A stretch of 64,000 nt of DNA from Aureimonas psammosilenae. GTDB lineage: Bacteria; Pseudomonadota; Alphaproteobacteria; Rhizobiales; Rhizobiaceae. The notes beneath the pieces were generated by a model that was given only the letters and a program-made list of their open reading frames with translations, was not told the origin of the DNA and ran no database searches. A program made the position numbers and the translations under genes. Of the stretch, positions 49,927 through 58,313 are shown piece by piece. The stretch spans positions 1 to 64,000 of the forward strand of contig NZ_WEZG01000003.1 of the NCBI RefSeq assembly GCF_009176975.1, read 5' to 3'. Within the stretch, counting starts at the first letter, position 1; every line of letters begins with the position of its first letter.

Positions 49927-51057
49927 TCAGACCGGCCGCGTGCCGTGGGCGATCGCCTTGCCGTCTCCGGCGAAGATATGGAGCTTGCCGGCCGGCACCG
50001 ACAGGCGGATCGGCTCGCCCTGCCGCCCGGGATGTCGCGCATCCAGCGTCGAAACGATGACGCCGCCGGGAAACGAGGCTTCCATATGGGTCTGGTCGCC
50101 GATCCACTGGTTGGACACGATCTCGCCGGCATTCGGCCCGTCGCCCACCGCGACGTCGTGCGGGCGGATGCCGAGGACGATCTCCTCCTGCCGGCCGATC
50201 AGCGCCTGGATCGGCGCGGTGAACTGTCCGGCCTCATAGGATAGGACTTCCGCTTGAGTTCCGCCTGCACCCCGGAAGGTCACGCGCCCTTCGCCGATGA
50301 CGGGCTTCACGCGATAAACGTTCATCGGCGGCTCGCCGATGAAGGTGCCGACGAAGAGGTTGGCGGGCGAGTCCTTCAGTTCGGCCGGCGAAGCGAACTG
50401 CTGGAGGCGGCCGCCTTCCATTACGGCGATGCGGTCGGCGAGCGCGTTGGCTTCGGTCTGGTCGTGGGTGACGAGAACGGCGGTCATCTTGTGTTCGCGC
50501 AAGTACCGCTTGAGGCGCCCGCGAAGGGCCGCGCGAAGCTGCGGCTCGAGCTGCCCCATCGGCTCGTCCAGAAGGTAGATATCGGCCTTGCGCACGAGCG
50601 CCCGACCGAGGCTGGCGCGCTGCTGCTGACCGGCCGAAACGGAGGACGGATAGCGGTCGAGATGGGGTCCGAGCTCGAGAAGCTTGGAGATGTCGTCGAC
50701 GCGCCGGTTCGTTTCGGCAGCGTCCAGACGTTCGCCCTTCAGGGCGAAGGCGATGTTCTGGCGGAGCGTCAACGGCGGGTAGAGCGAGTAGCCCTCGAAG
50801 GCCATGGCGACGTTGCGCTTGGCAGGAGCGAGGCGATGCACCGGCCGCCCGCCGATGAGGATCTCGCCCTCGGTGACGTCCTCGAAGCCCGCGATCATGC
50901 GCAGCGTCGAGGTCTTGCCGCAACCCGACGAGCCGAGCAGCGCCACGATCTCGCCGGGCGCGATCTCGATGTTGAAGTCCTTCACCGCATAGATCGGGTT
51001 CTTGGCCTTGCGCGCGTAGATCTTGTTGACGCCGCGAAGCGAAACGGAAGCGGTCAT
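49927..51057 (-). CDS. CUT1 ABC importer ATPase 1 (MalK/UgpC-like, GlpT/S type)
   Basis: 376 residues. Walker A GSSGCGKT (42-49), Walker B YLLDEP with Glu165 present, switch His198 in VTHDQTEA. The Q-loop glutamine is replaced by Glu88 (AFEGYSLYPPL) and the signature is VSAGQQQR instead of LSGGQ. The C-terminal OB-like regulatory domain is present (IVLGIRPHDVAV). Its start overlaps the stop of ATPase 2 (ATGA). Two different ATPases with two permeases resembles the rhizobial glycerol importer GlpSTPQV. The pair probably forms a heterodimer. Confidence 0.9.
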   Translation of the reverse strand: MTASVSLRGVNKIYARKAKNPIYAVKDFNIEIAPGEIVALLGSSGCGKTSTLRMIAGFEDVTEGEILIGGRPVHRLAPAKRNVAMAFEGYSLYPPLTLRQNIAFALKGERLDAAETNRRVDDISKLLELGPHLDRYPSSVSAGQQQRASLGRALVRKADIYLLDEPMGQLEPQLRAALRGRLKRYLREHKMTAVLVTHDQTEANALADRIAVMEGGRLQQFASPAELKDSPANLFVGTFIGEPPMNVYRVKPVIGEGRVTFRGAGGTQAEVLSYEAGQFTAPIQALIGRQEEIVLGIRPHDVAVGDGPNAGEIVSNQWIGDQTHMEASFPGGVIVSTLDARHPGRQGEPIRLSVPAGKLHIFAGDGKAIAHGTRPV

Positions 51058-52172
51058 GTGGCAGCTACCCTTTCCCGTGCCTCGATCTTTGGGGCGATAC
51101 GTTCGCCGCTCGCCGAGTCGAAGAGGATGATGGAGGACGGCTCCGCGCGGATCGCCGCGGTTTCGCCTTCGCCGAGCGCCCGCGTGCCCGAACTCTTCGA
51201 TACGTTGAATTCGTGTCCGTCCTCGCCCACCACAAGCCGGACGAGCCGGTCGTTGAGCGGCAGGAGGGCGGCGACGCGGACCGGCAGGGCGTCGGGATGG
51301 CCGGGATCGGCGAAATCGATGTTTTCCGGCCGGATGCCGAGCGTGACGCGGCGTCCCGCCATGTCTTCATAACCGGCTGCAAGCGAAAAGCGCCGTCGGC
51401 CGACGGACGCGACTGTCGCCCCGCCAGCGGCCTGCACTTCGGCCTCCAGAAGATTGATCGTCGGATCGCCGAAGAGCTTGGCGACCTCGATCGTCGCCGG
51501 GCGGTCGTAGATCTCCTCCGGGGTGCCGACCTGCACGAAACGACCGCCGACGAGCACCGCGATGCGGTTTCCGAGCGCCATGGCCTCGCGATAGTCCTGC
51601 GTGACGTAGAGCACGGTCGAGCCGAAGCCTTGCAGAAGGCGCGGGAGTTCGAGGCGCATCTCGAAGCGCAGCTTGGCATCGACGTTGCGCAGCGGATCGT
51701 CGAGCAGCAGAAGCTTGGGCGCCGCGACCAATGCGCGGGCAAGCGCGGTGCGCTGCTTCTGGCCATTCGACAACTGGCGCGGCGCGTGGCCGAGAACGTG
51801 GTCGATCTTCAGAAGCCGCGCCACGCGGTCGACCCCTTCCTTCACCTGCTCGCGTCCCGAACGGCGCGCTTCCAGCGGACTTGCGATGTTCTCGTAGGCG
51901 CTCATATGCGGGAACAGGGCGAAGTTCTGGAAGGCCATTCCAACGGCGCGGTTTTCGGGCGCGACGCCGATCATGTCCTGGCCGCCGATCAGAAGCGCGC
52001 CCTCGTCCGGCTCGGTCATGCCGGCGATGAGGCGAAGAAGCACCGTCTTGCCGGATCCGGACGGGCCGAAGATCGCGACCGTTTCGCCTTCCGCGACGCT
52101 CAAGGAAACGCCGTCCAGCACCGTTTCCGATCCGTAGCGCTTGGTCACGCGGTCGAGTTTGAGCATGGCCAT
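51054..52172 (-). CDS. CUT1 ABC importer ATPase 2, degenerate catalytic site
   Basis: 372 residues from the ATG at 52172 (a second ATG at 52166 is possible). Walker A GPSGSGKT (36-43), normal Q-loop AFQNFALFPHM, signature LSNGQKQR (134-141). The catalytic glutamate after Walker B is Asp159 (LLLLDDPLRNVD) and the switch histidine is Gln192 (YVTQDYREA). Both changes are expected to impair hydrolysis at this subunit's own site. The C-terminal regulatory domain is retained. Overlaps ATPase 1 by four bases; four bases after the second permease gene. Confidence 0.9.
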   Translation of the reverse strand: MAMLKLDRVTKRYGSETVLDGVSLSVAEGETVAIFGPSGSGKTVLLRLIAGMTEPDEGALLIGGQDMIGVAPENRAVGMAFQNFALFPHMSAYENIASPLEARRSGREQVKEGVDRVARLLKIDHVLGHAPRQLSNGQKQRTALARALVAAPKLLLLDDPLRNVDAKLRFEMRLELPRLLQGFGSTVLYVTQDYREAMALGNRIAVLVGGRFVQVGTPEEIYDRPATIEVAKLFGDPTINLLEAEVQAAGGATVASVGRRRFSLAAGYEDMAGRRVTLGIRPENIDFADPGHPDALPVRVAALLPLNDRLVRLVVGEDGHEFNVSKSSGTRALGEGETAAIRAEPSSIILFDSASGERIAPKIEARERVAAT

Positions 52173-52176
52173 GGGT

Positions 52177-53034
52177 TCAGCCTTTCACGGCGCCGAGCGA
52201 CAGCCCCTCGACGAGGTAGCGCTGCGCGACGACGGCAAGGGCGAGAGTCGGCGCGATCGACAGGACGATGGCCGCCGCGATCTGCCCGTACTGGATGCCG
52301 GAGGCCGTGACGAAGGCGAGCGCGCCGACCGTGACGGGCTGCTTGTCGGCCGAAGCCAGCACCAGGGCGAAGACGAAGTTGTTCCAGGCGAAGATGAAGG
52401 ACAAAAGCGCCGCCGCAGCGATCCCCGGCATGGCCAACGGAATCGAGATCTTGAAGAACATCCGCGCCCACGAGAAACCCGCGATGCGATAGGCGTTCTC
52501 GATATCGGGCGAGATATCCTCGAAGTAACCGCGCACGATCCAGAGAATGAGCGGCAGCGTGATGAGCTGGTAGATCCAGATCAGGCCGATATAGGTGTTG
52601 GCAAGTCCGATCGCCTGAAAATACATCGTCAGCGGCAGAAGCACAAGCAACGGCGGCGCGAACTTGAAGGACAGAAGCGTGAAGGCAATGTCCTCTGAGA
52701 AGCGAAACTTGTAGCGCGCGAAGGCGTAGGCCGCCGGCACGCCGAGAAACAACGAGATGATCACGGAGACCGTGGAAAGGATCAGGCTGTTCCAGAGGTT
52801 GTTCATAAAGTTCAGCTCCAGAACGCCGGACGCCGTTTGCAGACGCCCGGTGATCAGGGCCGTGTAGTTCTCCAGGGTCGGCGTGAAGAACAAGCTCGGC
52901 GGAATGCGCAGGATCTGCGCGTTCGTCTGGAAGCTCATCAGGAAGATCCAGAAGATCGGGAACAGGAAGAAGATCAGCACCAAAGCGATCAGGATGCCGC
53001 GCAGGATACGCTCGGCCGGTGAGGTGTAGTCCAT
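52177..53034 (-). CDS. CUT1 ABC importer permease 2 (MalG-like)
   Basis: 285 residues from the ATG at 53034 (MDYTSPAERILRGILIALVL), preceded by GGGGAGAGG. Six predicted membrane helices. The cytoplasmic coupling loop carries the EAA-type motif ENAYRIAGFSWARMFFKISIPLA. It pairs with the permease encoded 13 bases upstream to form the membrane pore of the polyol importer. Confidence 0.92.
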   Translation of the reverse strand: MDYTSPAERILRGILIALVLIFFLFPIFWIFLMSFQTNAQILRIPPSLFFTPTLENYTALITGRLQTASGVLELNFMNNLWNSLILSTVSVIISLFLGVPAAYAFARYKFRFSEDIAFTLLSFKFAPPLLVLLPLTMYFQAIGLANTYIGLIWIYQLITLPLILWIVRGYFEDISPDIENAYRIAGFSWARMFFKISIPLAMPGIAAAALLSFIFAWNNFVFALVLASADKQPVTVGALAFVTASGIQYGQIAAAIVLSIAPTLALAVVAQRYLVEGLSLGAVKG

Positions 53035-53047
53035 GACGCCTCTCCCC

Positions 53048-53980
53048 TTATGAAAGCCCATGCGCGCGTTCGCGCAGGCGCAGCCAGTTCTTCACGAAGA
53101 CGCTCGACAGGAAGTAGGTGATCGCCCACAGCACCATGAGAAGCGCGGCCGAGCGCCCGACATTGGTGAACTGGAAGAACTGAAGGTAGCTCTCGACCTG
53201 AAATACGGTGAGCGTGTTGCCAGGGCCGCCTTGCGTCATCGCATAAACGATATCGAACTGCTGGATGCTTTCCAGAAGCCGGAACAGCGAGGCCGTCAGG
53301 ATATAGGGCAAGAGCATCGGCAGGGTGATGCGGAAGAACACGAAGGTCTTCGGCACACCGTCGAGCGCCGCGGCCTCGAAAGGCTGGCGCGGCAGCGAGC
53401 GAAGGCCCGCCAGGAGAAGCACCACGATGAATGGCGTATAAACCCAGACATCCACGAGAACGACGGTGAAAAGTGCCGTCGACGGATCGGAAGCCCAGCG
53501 GAAACCGGTGATGCCGATCACCGACAGAAGATAGCTGAGGATGCCGAAATTCGGGTCCGTCATCAGCTTCCACATCAACGAGGCCAGCGCGGGGGCCACC
53601 ATCAGCGGCAGAAGCAGGAGCATCGCCGCGAGATTGTTGAAACGCGTCGTGCGCTGAAGGAGAAGCGCGATGCCGAGGCCGAGCAGAAGCTCGATGACGA
53701 CGGTCAGAACCGTATAGGTGAGCGAGACCTGCACGGTGTACCAGAAGCGGCCGTCGGTCAGAAAGTCGATATAGTTCTGGAACCACACGAACCGGCGGAA
53801 CTGCGGCAGCGACAAGCGATAGCGCAGGAGCGAGTAATAAACCGCCGTCACGAACGGAATGAAGATCCCGGCGGTCACGAGCAATGCCGGGAGACTCAAC
53901 AGGTAGGGCAGAAGGTTGCGCGGCCGTTTCTTGACGATCACGCCCGAGCCCTCCGCCGCGGCCTCGTGGACTGCTGTCAT
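53048..53980 (-). CDS. CUT1 ABC importer permease 1 (MalF-like)
   Basis: 310 residues from the ATG at 53980, preceded by GGGAGG. Six membrane helices with the EAA loop FEAAALDGVPKTFVFFRITLP. A cytoplasmic N-terminal tail precedes the first helix, LLPYLLSLPALLVTAGIFIP. It is separated from the binding-protein gene by 113 bases that hold a hairpin. The frame is open further upstream, but the Shine-Dalgarno and family alignment support this start. Confidence 0.92.
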   Translation of the reverse strand: MTAVHEAAAEGSGVIVKKRPRNLLPYLLSLPALLVTAGIFIPFVTAVYYSLLRYRLSLPQFRRFVWFQNYIDFLTDGRFWYTVQVSLTYTVLTVVIELLLGLGIALLLQRTTRFNNLAAMLLLLPLMVAPALASLMWKLMTDPNFGILSYLLSVIGITGFRWASDPSTALFTVVLVDVWVYTPFIVVLLLAGLRSLPRQPFEAAALDGVPKTFVFFRITLPMLLPYILTASLFRLLESIQQFDIVYAMTQGGPGNTLTVFQVESYLQFFQFTNVGRSAALLMVLWAITYFLSSVFVKNWLRLRERAHGLS

Positions 53981-54045
53981 TGAGATTGCCTCCCGCTGCG
54001 GAAAGGTCCGCTCGGTTCTTCGATGCTCGATACGCTGGAGCGGGC

Positions 54046-54075
54046 GCCCTTCCCCGCGATCATGCGGGAAAGGGC
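54046..54075 (-). terminator. Attenuating hairpin between binding-protein and permease genes
   Basis: GCCCTTCCCCGC / GCGGGAAAGGGC with a six-base loop and one mismatch, 19 bases past the binding-protein stop on the minus strand. Such hairpins in ABC importer operons lower downstream expression or protect the upstream mRNA, giving excess binding protein. Confidence 0.6.
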
Positions 54076-54093
54076 CTTTACGATGCCGGCGGC

Positions 54094-55533
54094 TTACTGG
54101 AGACCGGCGCTCTGCAACTGGCCGTTGATCGATTCCACGAGCTGGTCGAGGCCTTCGTCCACGGGCACTTCGTTGGCGACCATGCGCTGGAGCGTCGCCG
54201 CCCATTCGGTGGTCACGTCGAAGAAGAGGGGTTGCGGCGTGAAGTAGATCTTCGCGCCCGGGGCGGAAGCCTGGAACTGCTCGACATAGCCGGCATTCTG
54301 CGTCATCCGCCCCTTGAAGTCCTCGTTCTCCCAAACCGAGTTACGCACCGGGTTGACCATGTCCATCTTGGTCGCGCCGAAGAGATCGTGTTCCTTCGAG
54401 GTCGCCCATTGGAGGAAATACCAGGCAGCATCTTTGTTCTTGGAATAGGTCGACATGGCGAGCGACCAGATCCAGACGTTCGGCGTCGGCTGGCTTGCCG
54501 CCGGATTCGCCTTGAACGGATGAAAGCCGATATTGCCCTTTTCCTTCGTGTCGCCGTTGTTCTGGAAGTAACCGAGAATGTCGGCGTCGAAGATCATCGC
54601 CGAAGCACCGGCCCCAAGGTCGTTGCCGACCTGATACCATGTATAGGTCGACCAGTTCTTCGGGCCCGACGTCTGGATCATCTTCACCCATTGCGAGGTG
54701 AACTGCTTGGCCTCGGCGCTGTTCATGGCCGCCTTCAAGACGCCATCCTGCACGGTGAAGTCGTTCGCGCCGAAATTGACGTAGCCCGACAGGAAGCCCG
54801 GATGGATCGTCGCCCAGGAGCGCGAACCGCGCACGCCGACGCCGTAGACCTTGCCGTCCTTGGTGATCTTCTCGGCCTTGGCCGCCAGATCCTCCAGATT
54901 TTCGGGCGGCGTGACGCCCATCTGGTCGAACAAGCGCTTGTTGTAGCTGACAGAGTTCAACTCGAAAGCCCAGGGCAGCGCCCATTGCTTGGCCGCGCCG
55001 CTGCCGAGCGCTTCGCCCGGAACGCCCGACCACGCCGTGGATGCCCGAAGGTTCGGCAGAACGTCGTCCCAAGCCCATTTCGCCGAGGTCTTGGTGGAGT
55101 CCTTGATGTACTCGTTGAGGTCCACCACCCAGCCGGCCGGGCCGTAGCTCCACGTCTGGTAGGCGCCGGTCATGAAGGCATCGTATTCCGACGAGCCGGA
55201 AGACAAAGCCGCCGTGACCTTGTCGAAATAAACGTCTTCCGGAAACACGTCATAGGTGACGTCCATGCCGGTCATCGTCTTGAACGCCTCGAGATTGGCG
55301 ATCATCGCGTCGGCATACGGGTGCTTGTTGAGGAGGAGCTTGATGCTCGTTCCTTTATGCTTCTGCCAGTCGATATCCGCGTCCTGCGCGATGGCGCGGC
55401 TCGCGGCCGAGCCGAGAAGGCCCGTTGTCAAGGCCGCTCCCGCCCCAAGCCGCGCGGAGCGCGACAGGAATTCGCGGCGACCGAGCTGGCCGCGCACGAA
55501 GGCATCGATGAGATCCTTGGTCTTGTCCGTCAT
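54094..55533 (-). CDS. Extracellular solute-binding protein, family 1, Tat-type signal
   Basis: 479 residues from the ATG at 55533, with GGAGGA nine bases upstream. The N-terminal GRREFLSRSARLGAGAAL fits a twin-arginine signal, with cleavage expected after ASRAIA. The mature protein has the family 1 (MalE/UgpB-like) pattern, for example SGSSEYDAFMTGAYQTW and ALPWAFELNSVSYNKRLFD. It delivers the polyol substrate to the CUT1 permeases. Probably expressed in excess because of the downstream hairpin. Ligand not determinable; erythritol or a related polyol is inferred from the operon. Confidence 0.92.
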   Translation of the reverse strand: MTDKTKDLIDAFVRGQLGRREFLSRSARLGAGAALTTGLLGSAASRAIAQDADIDWQKHKGTSIKLLLNKHPYADAMIANLEAFKTMTGMDVTYDVFPEDVYFDKVTAALSSGSSEYDAFMTGAYQTWSYGPAGWVVDLNEYIKDSTKTSAKWAWDDVLPNLRASTAWSGVPGEALGSGAAKQWALPWAFELNSVSYNKRLFDQMGVTPPENLEDLAAKAEKITKDGKVYGVGVRGSRSWATIHPGFLSGYVNFGANDFTVQDGVLKAAMNSAEAKQFTSQWVKMIQTSGPKNWSTYTWYQVGNDLGAGASAMIFDADILGYFQNNGDTKEKGNIGFHPFKANPAASQPTPNVWIWSLAMSTYSKNKDAAWYFLQWATSKEHDLFGATKMDMVNPVRNSVWENEDFKGRMTQNAGYVEQFQASAPGAKIYFTPQPLFFDVTTEWAATLQRMVANEVPVDEGLDQLVESINGQLQSAGLQ

Positions 55534-55598
55534 CCCCAGTTCCTCCCTGGCCGGATCGAGGGCACATGCCGGCCCATGTGTTGCGTAGCTCTTCCCGT

Positions 55599-56573
55599 TC
55601 AGTCCCCTGCCCGTGCCGCGAGAACCTTCGCGGTCGCCTCATCCACGATTAGGCCGTTCAGGAAGCCGCTCCGAAGGAGCGCCTCCAGGGCCGCCGTCTT
55701 TTTCGCTCCTCCAGCGAGAGCGACGACCCTGGCATCTTTCAAGTTCTCGATGGCCGGCGATAAGGCACGCCGGCTGAATTCACGCGCCACGACCCGGCCC
55801 TTGGCGTCGAAGAAGTGGCCGAGCATCTCGCCGACCGCCCCTTCTTCCTCCAGAAGCGCCAATTCAGGCTCGCCGACGAGGCCACTTCCCCAGAAGAAAC
55901 TGTCGCGCGACACGTCCCCGACACCGACGAAGACGAGCTTGGCCGAGCAGGCCATCTCGTAGACGCCGTCGATCCCCGGTTGCGCCAGAAGAACAGCCTT
56001 GTCCTCCGGCGTGTTCGCGAAGGTCGGCAGCGGTATCTGGAAGGCTTCCGCGCCCGTACGCTCGGCGAGCTTGTGGATCACATCATAAGGGTTGGCGGCG
56101 AAGCGACGCGTGAAACCGCCAAGAACCGAAACGAAGCGCAGGTCCGGCGCCGCGACCTGCGGGAGAGCCGCGACCGCCGCCGCCAGCGTTCGGCCGTAGC
56201 CGATCCCGATGACATCGTATTGGCCGCGCTCGATCTCATTCTTCAGAAAGGAAGCACCGCCGAGGCTGAGCGCCTTCAAGGGCAGATCGACGGCCTCGTC
56301 GAGATCCGGGCAGACCCGGCAGAATTCGAGCCCGAAACTCGCGGCGAGCCGATCCTCCAGTTCCAGGCATTCGGACACTTCGGCATCCACGAAGATGCGC
56401 ACCAGCCCATCGCGATTGGCGCGAGCGATCAACCGATGCGCCTTGAGGCTGGTGATGCCGAGACGCTTGGCGACTTCTGCCTGCGTCATGCCGCTGGAGA
56501 AATACAGCCAAGCCGCGCGGGCGGCGAGACTGGCCTCCTCTCCTTCGCGGTTCTTGGATGCTTCCACCAGCAT
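55599..56573 (-). CDS. SorC-family transcriptional regulator, EryD-like
   Basis: 324 residues from the ATG at 56573, with GGGAGGAG five bases upstream; an open extension to 56654 lacks such a site. N-terminal helix-turn-helix (about 28-58, GMTQAEVAKRLGITSLKAHR). The C-terminal sugar-phosphate-binding domain (IGIGYGRTLAAAVAALPQ, VGVGDVSRDSFFWGSGLV, RVVALAGGAKKTAA) is characteristic of SorC/DeoR-type effectors, as in Brucella EryD. Likely represses the polyol operon until a phosphorylated intermediate binds. Confidence 0.9.
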   Translation of the reverse strand: MLVEASKNREGEEASLAARAAWLYFSSGMTQAEVAKRLGITSLKAHRLIARANRDGLVRIFVDAEVSECLELEDRLAASFGLEFCRVCPDLDEAVDLPLKALSLGGASFLKNEIERGQYDVIGIGYGRTLAAAVAALPQVAAPDLRFVSVLGGFTRRFAANPYDVIHKLAERTGAEAFQIPLPTFANTPEDKAVLLAQPGIDGVYEMACSAKLVFVGVGDVSRDSFFWGSGLVGEPELALLEEEGAVGEMLGHFFDAKGRVVAREFSRRALSPAIENLKDARVVALAGGAKKTAALEALLRSGFLNGLIVDEATAKVLAARAGD

Positions 56574-56627
56574 CGTCTCCTCCCGGTCGATCCGTCTCCC
56601 AACGGGTTCGACCATCCACCAGCTAAA

Positions 56628-56649
56628 ATTTTCACTGGAGGAGAAAAAT
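56628..56649. promoter_or_regulatory. Possible operator upstream of the SorC-type regulator
   Basis: An AT-rich imperfect inverted repeat, ATTTTC...GAAAAAT, lies about 55-75 bases upstream of the regulator start, in otherwise GC-rich sequence. It could be an operator or promoter element. Evidence is weak. Confidence 0.3.
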
Positions 56650-56696
56650 GTCAAGCTGCGTTATCGGTGGGTGCAGTCCTCGGCTTTGAGGAAATG

Positions 56697-56724
56697 GCCA
56701 GCCGCACAAATTCTCGCGGCTGGC
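56697..56724 (-). terminator. Terminator after the RpiB-like gene
   Basis: Perfect nine-base stem GCCAGCCGC / GCGGCTGGC with a ten-base loop, 18 bases past the rpiB-like stop on the minus strand. It partly separates that gene from the regulator and importer genes. Confidence 0.6.
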
Positions 56725-56741
56725 TTGACGGATGGCTCGGC

Positions 56742-57200
56742 TCAGGCCGAGTGATATTTCCGGTCGAGAGCGTCGATCGCCTCGACATTCGGGCCGGACG
56801 AGCTTTGCGGATCGAAATCCGACTCAAGGTACTTGTCGACGATGGCCTTGGCGAGTTCCGTGCCGATCACGCGGGCGCCCATGGTGATGATCTGGGCATT
56901 GTTGCTCTTGGCCGCGCGCTCGGCCGAATAGGTATCGTGGGTCAGCGCGGCGCGGATGCCCGGCACCTTGTTGGCCGAGATGCAGACGCCGATGCCGGTG
57001 CCGCAGCAAAGGATACCGCGTTCGAAGCGGCCTTCCACGATCCCTTGAGCGACGCGCTCCGATGTCGTGGCGTAGCGCTCGTCCTTCATGTTCTCGCCGG
57101 CGCTGGCATCCTCGAACTCGACGCCCTTGGCCTTCAGATGCTCGGCCACCGCCTTCACGAGCGGCTGTCCGGCGCCGTCTCCGCCGATGATGATGCGCAT
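56742..57200 (-). CDS. RpiB/LacAB-family sugar-phosphate isomerase, EryI-like
   Basis: 152 residues from the ATG at 57200, with AAGGGA upstream. Catalytic cysteine region CCGTGIGVCISANKVPGIRA (Cys65/66) and the NNAQIITMGARVIG segment. The N-terminal loop reads GGDGAGQPL, not the DHAG of standard RpiB. In Brucella, EryI of this family converts D-erythrulose-4-phosphate to D-erythrose-4-phosphate. Since rpiA is present at 21850-22554, a role in tetrose metabolism is more likely than ribose. First gene leftward of the divergent promoter region shared with the TpiA-like gene. Confidence 0.88.
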   Translation of the reverse strand: MRIIIGGDGAGQPLVKAVAEHLKAKGVEFEDASAGENMKDERYATTSERVAQGIVEGRFERGILCCGTGIGVCISANKVPGIRAALTHDTYSAERAAKSNNAQIITMGARVIGTELAKAIVDKYLESDFDPQSSSGPNVEAIDALDRKYHSA

Positions 57201-57497
57201 GGTGTGAGTCCCTTCTTCTGCTGCGACAGGCGATATGACCATCGGCGCGAACCGACGCCATGCCGATGCCGCCGATCGGATGCGAATTTCTTCTCACCCT
57301 GCAAAATATCGGGCTGCCGGCATGGTCCGTATCGGGCGTCCATTCGGATAGCTGGGCAACGCGAAGGCATCGGAAACCGACGAAATCGGCAATCGGTTGC
57401 GGTGGCGTACGAATCGGTCGAAGTCTAGGTGCGTTGAGCGCATATGGGCAGCGCGCGCCGATTTCTCGCGCGCGAACGAACGGAGGAAAAACGGATC
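57201..57497. other. Divergent intergenic region of the polyol locus
   Basis: 297 bases between the RpiB-like and TpiA-like genes. No open frame is convincing. It must hold the promoters of both genes and possibly a SorC-regulator site; none stands out clearly. Confidence 0.5.
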
Positions 57498-58265
57498 ATG
57501 GCGAAGAAGCCCTGGATCGGCACGAACTGGAAGATGAACAAGACCTTCGCGGAGGCCGACGAGTTCACGCGCATCCTTTCCGGATCGGACTTCGCCGTCA
57601 GCGATAATGTGCAGCTCTTCGCGATCCCCTCTTTTCCGGCCATCTCGCGGGTGGCCGAGGCGCTGAAGAATACGAAGGTTCTGGTCGGTGCCCAGAATAT
57701 CCACTGGGAGGACGAGGGCCAGTTCACGGGTGAAGTGTCCCCCGTCCAGGCGAAGGATGCCGGTGCCCGCATTGCGCTGATCGGGCATTCCGAGCGTCGC
57801 GAAATGTTCGGCGAAACGGATGAGACAGTGTCGCTGAAGGCCGCCGCCGCCGTGAAGCACGGCCTCGTCGCCCTGATCTGCATCGGCGACACGCGCGACG
57901 AGTTCGATGCGGGCCGCACGGGTGAAGTGCTGAAGCGCCAGACGGAGATCGCGCTGTCCCGGATCGACTGGTCGCAGAGCGGAGCGACGGTGGTTGTCGC
58001 GTACGAGCCCGTCTGGTCGATCGGCACGCGCGGAACACCCGCCGAGCCGGCTTTCGTGGAAGAAAAGCACGGCGAGATCAAACACCTGTTCCAGTCCTCG
58101 CTCGGCCGGGACCTGTCGCTTCTCTACGGCGGCAGCGTGAACCCGCAGAACGCTGTGGATCTGGCGACGCGTCCGGGCATCGACGGCCTGTTCATCGGCC
58201 GCTCCGCCTGGAATGCCGATGGACTCGTTTCCATCGTGCGCGATGTCACCGACGCGCTCGCCTGA
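57498..58265 (+). CDS. Triose-phosphate isomerase family protein, EryH/TpiA2-like
   Basis: 255 residues from the ATG at 57498, with GGAGGA upstream. Catalytic residues of the TIM fold: Asn10 and Lys12 in GTNWKMNK, His97 in IGHSERR and Glu170 in VAYEPVW. The mobile loop after the glutamate reads PVWSIGTRGTP where housekeeping TIM has PVWAIGTGKTA. This divergence, together with the polyol locus, points to EryH-type L-erythrulose-1-phosphate isomerisation, not glycolysis. Transcribed divergently from the rest of the locus and closed by a T-tailed terminator. Confidence 0.87.
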   Translation: MAKKPWIGTNWKMNKTFAEADEFTRILSGSDFAVSDNVQLFAIPSFPAISRVAEALKNTKVLVGAQNIHWEDEGQFTGEVSPVQAKDAGARIALIGHSERREMFGETDETVSLKAAAAVKHGLVALICIGDTRDEFDAGRTGEVLKRQTEIALSRIDWSQSGATVVVAYEPVWSIGTRGTPAEPAFVEEKHGEIKHLFQSSLGRDLSLLYGGSVNPQNAVDLATRPGIDGLFIGRSAWNADGLVSIVRDVTDALA

Positions 58266-58282
58266 GGAAAACGGCTCCTATC

Positions 58283-58310
58283 GGGCGATCGGTGTTCCGG
58301 TCGCCCTTTC
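58283..58310 (+). terminator. Rho-independent terminator after the TpiA-like gene
   Basis: GGGCGATCGG-TGTT-CCGGTCGCCC with one mismatch, followed by TTTCCTTTC. It lies 18 bases after the stop and just before the convergent HAD gene end. Confidence 0.75.
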
Positions 58311-58313
58311 CTT

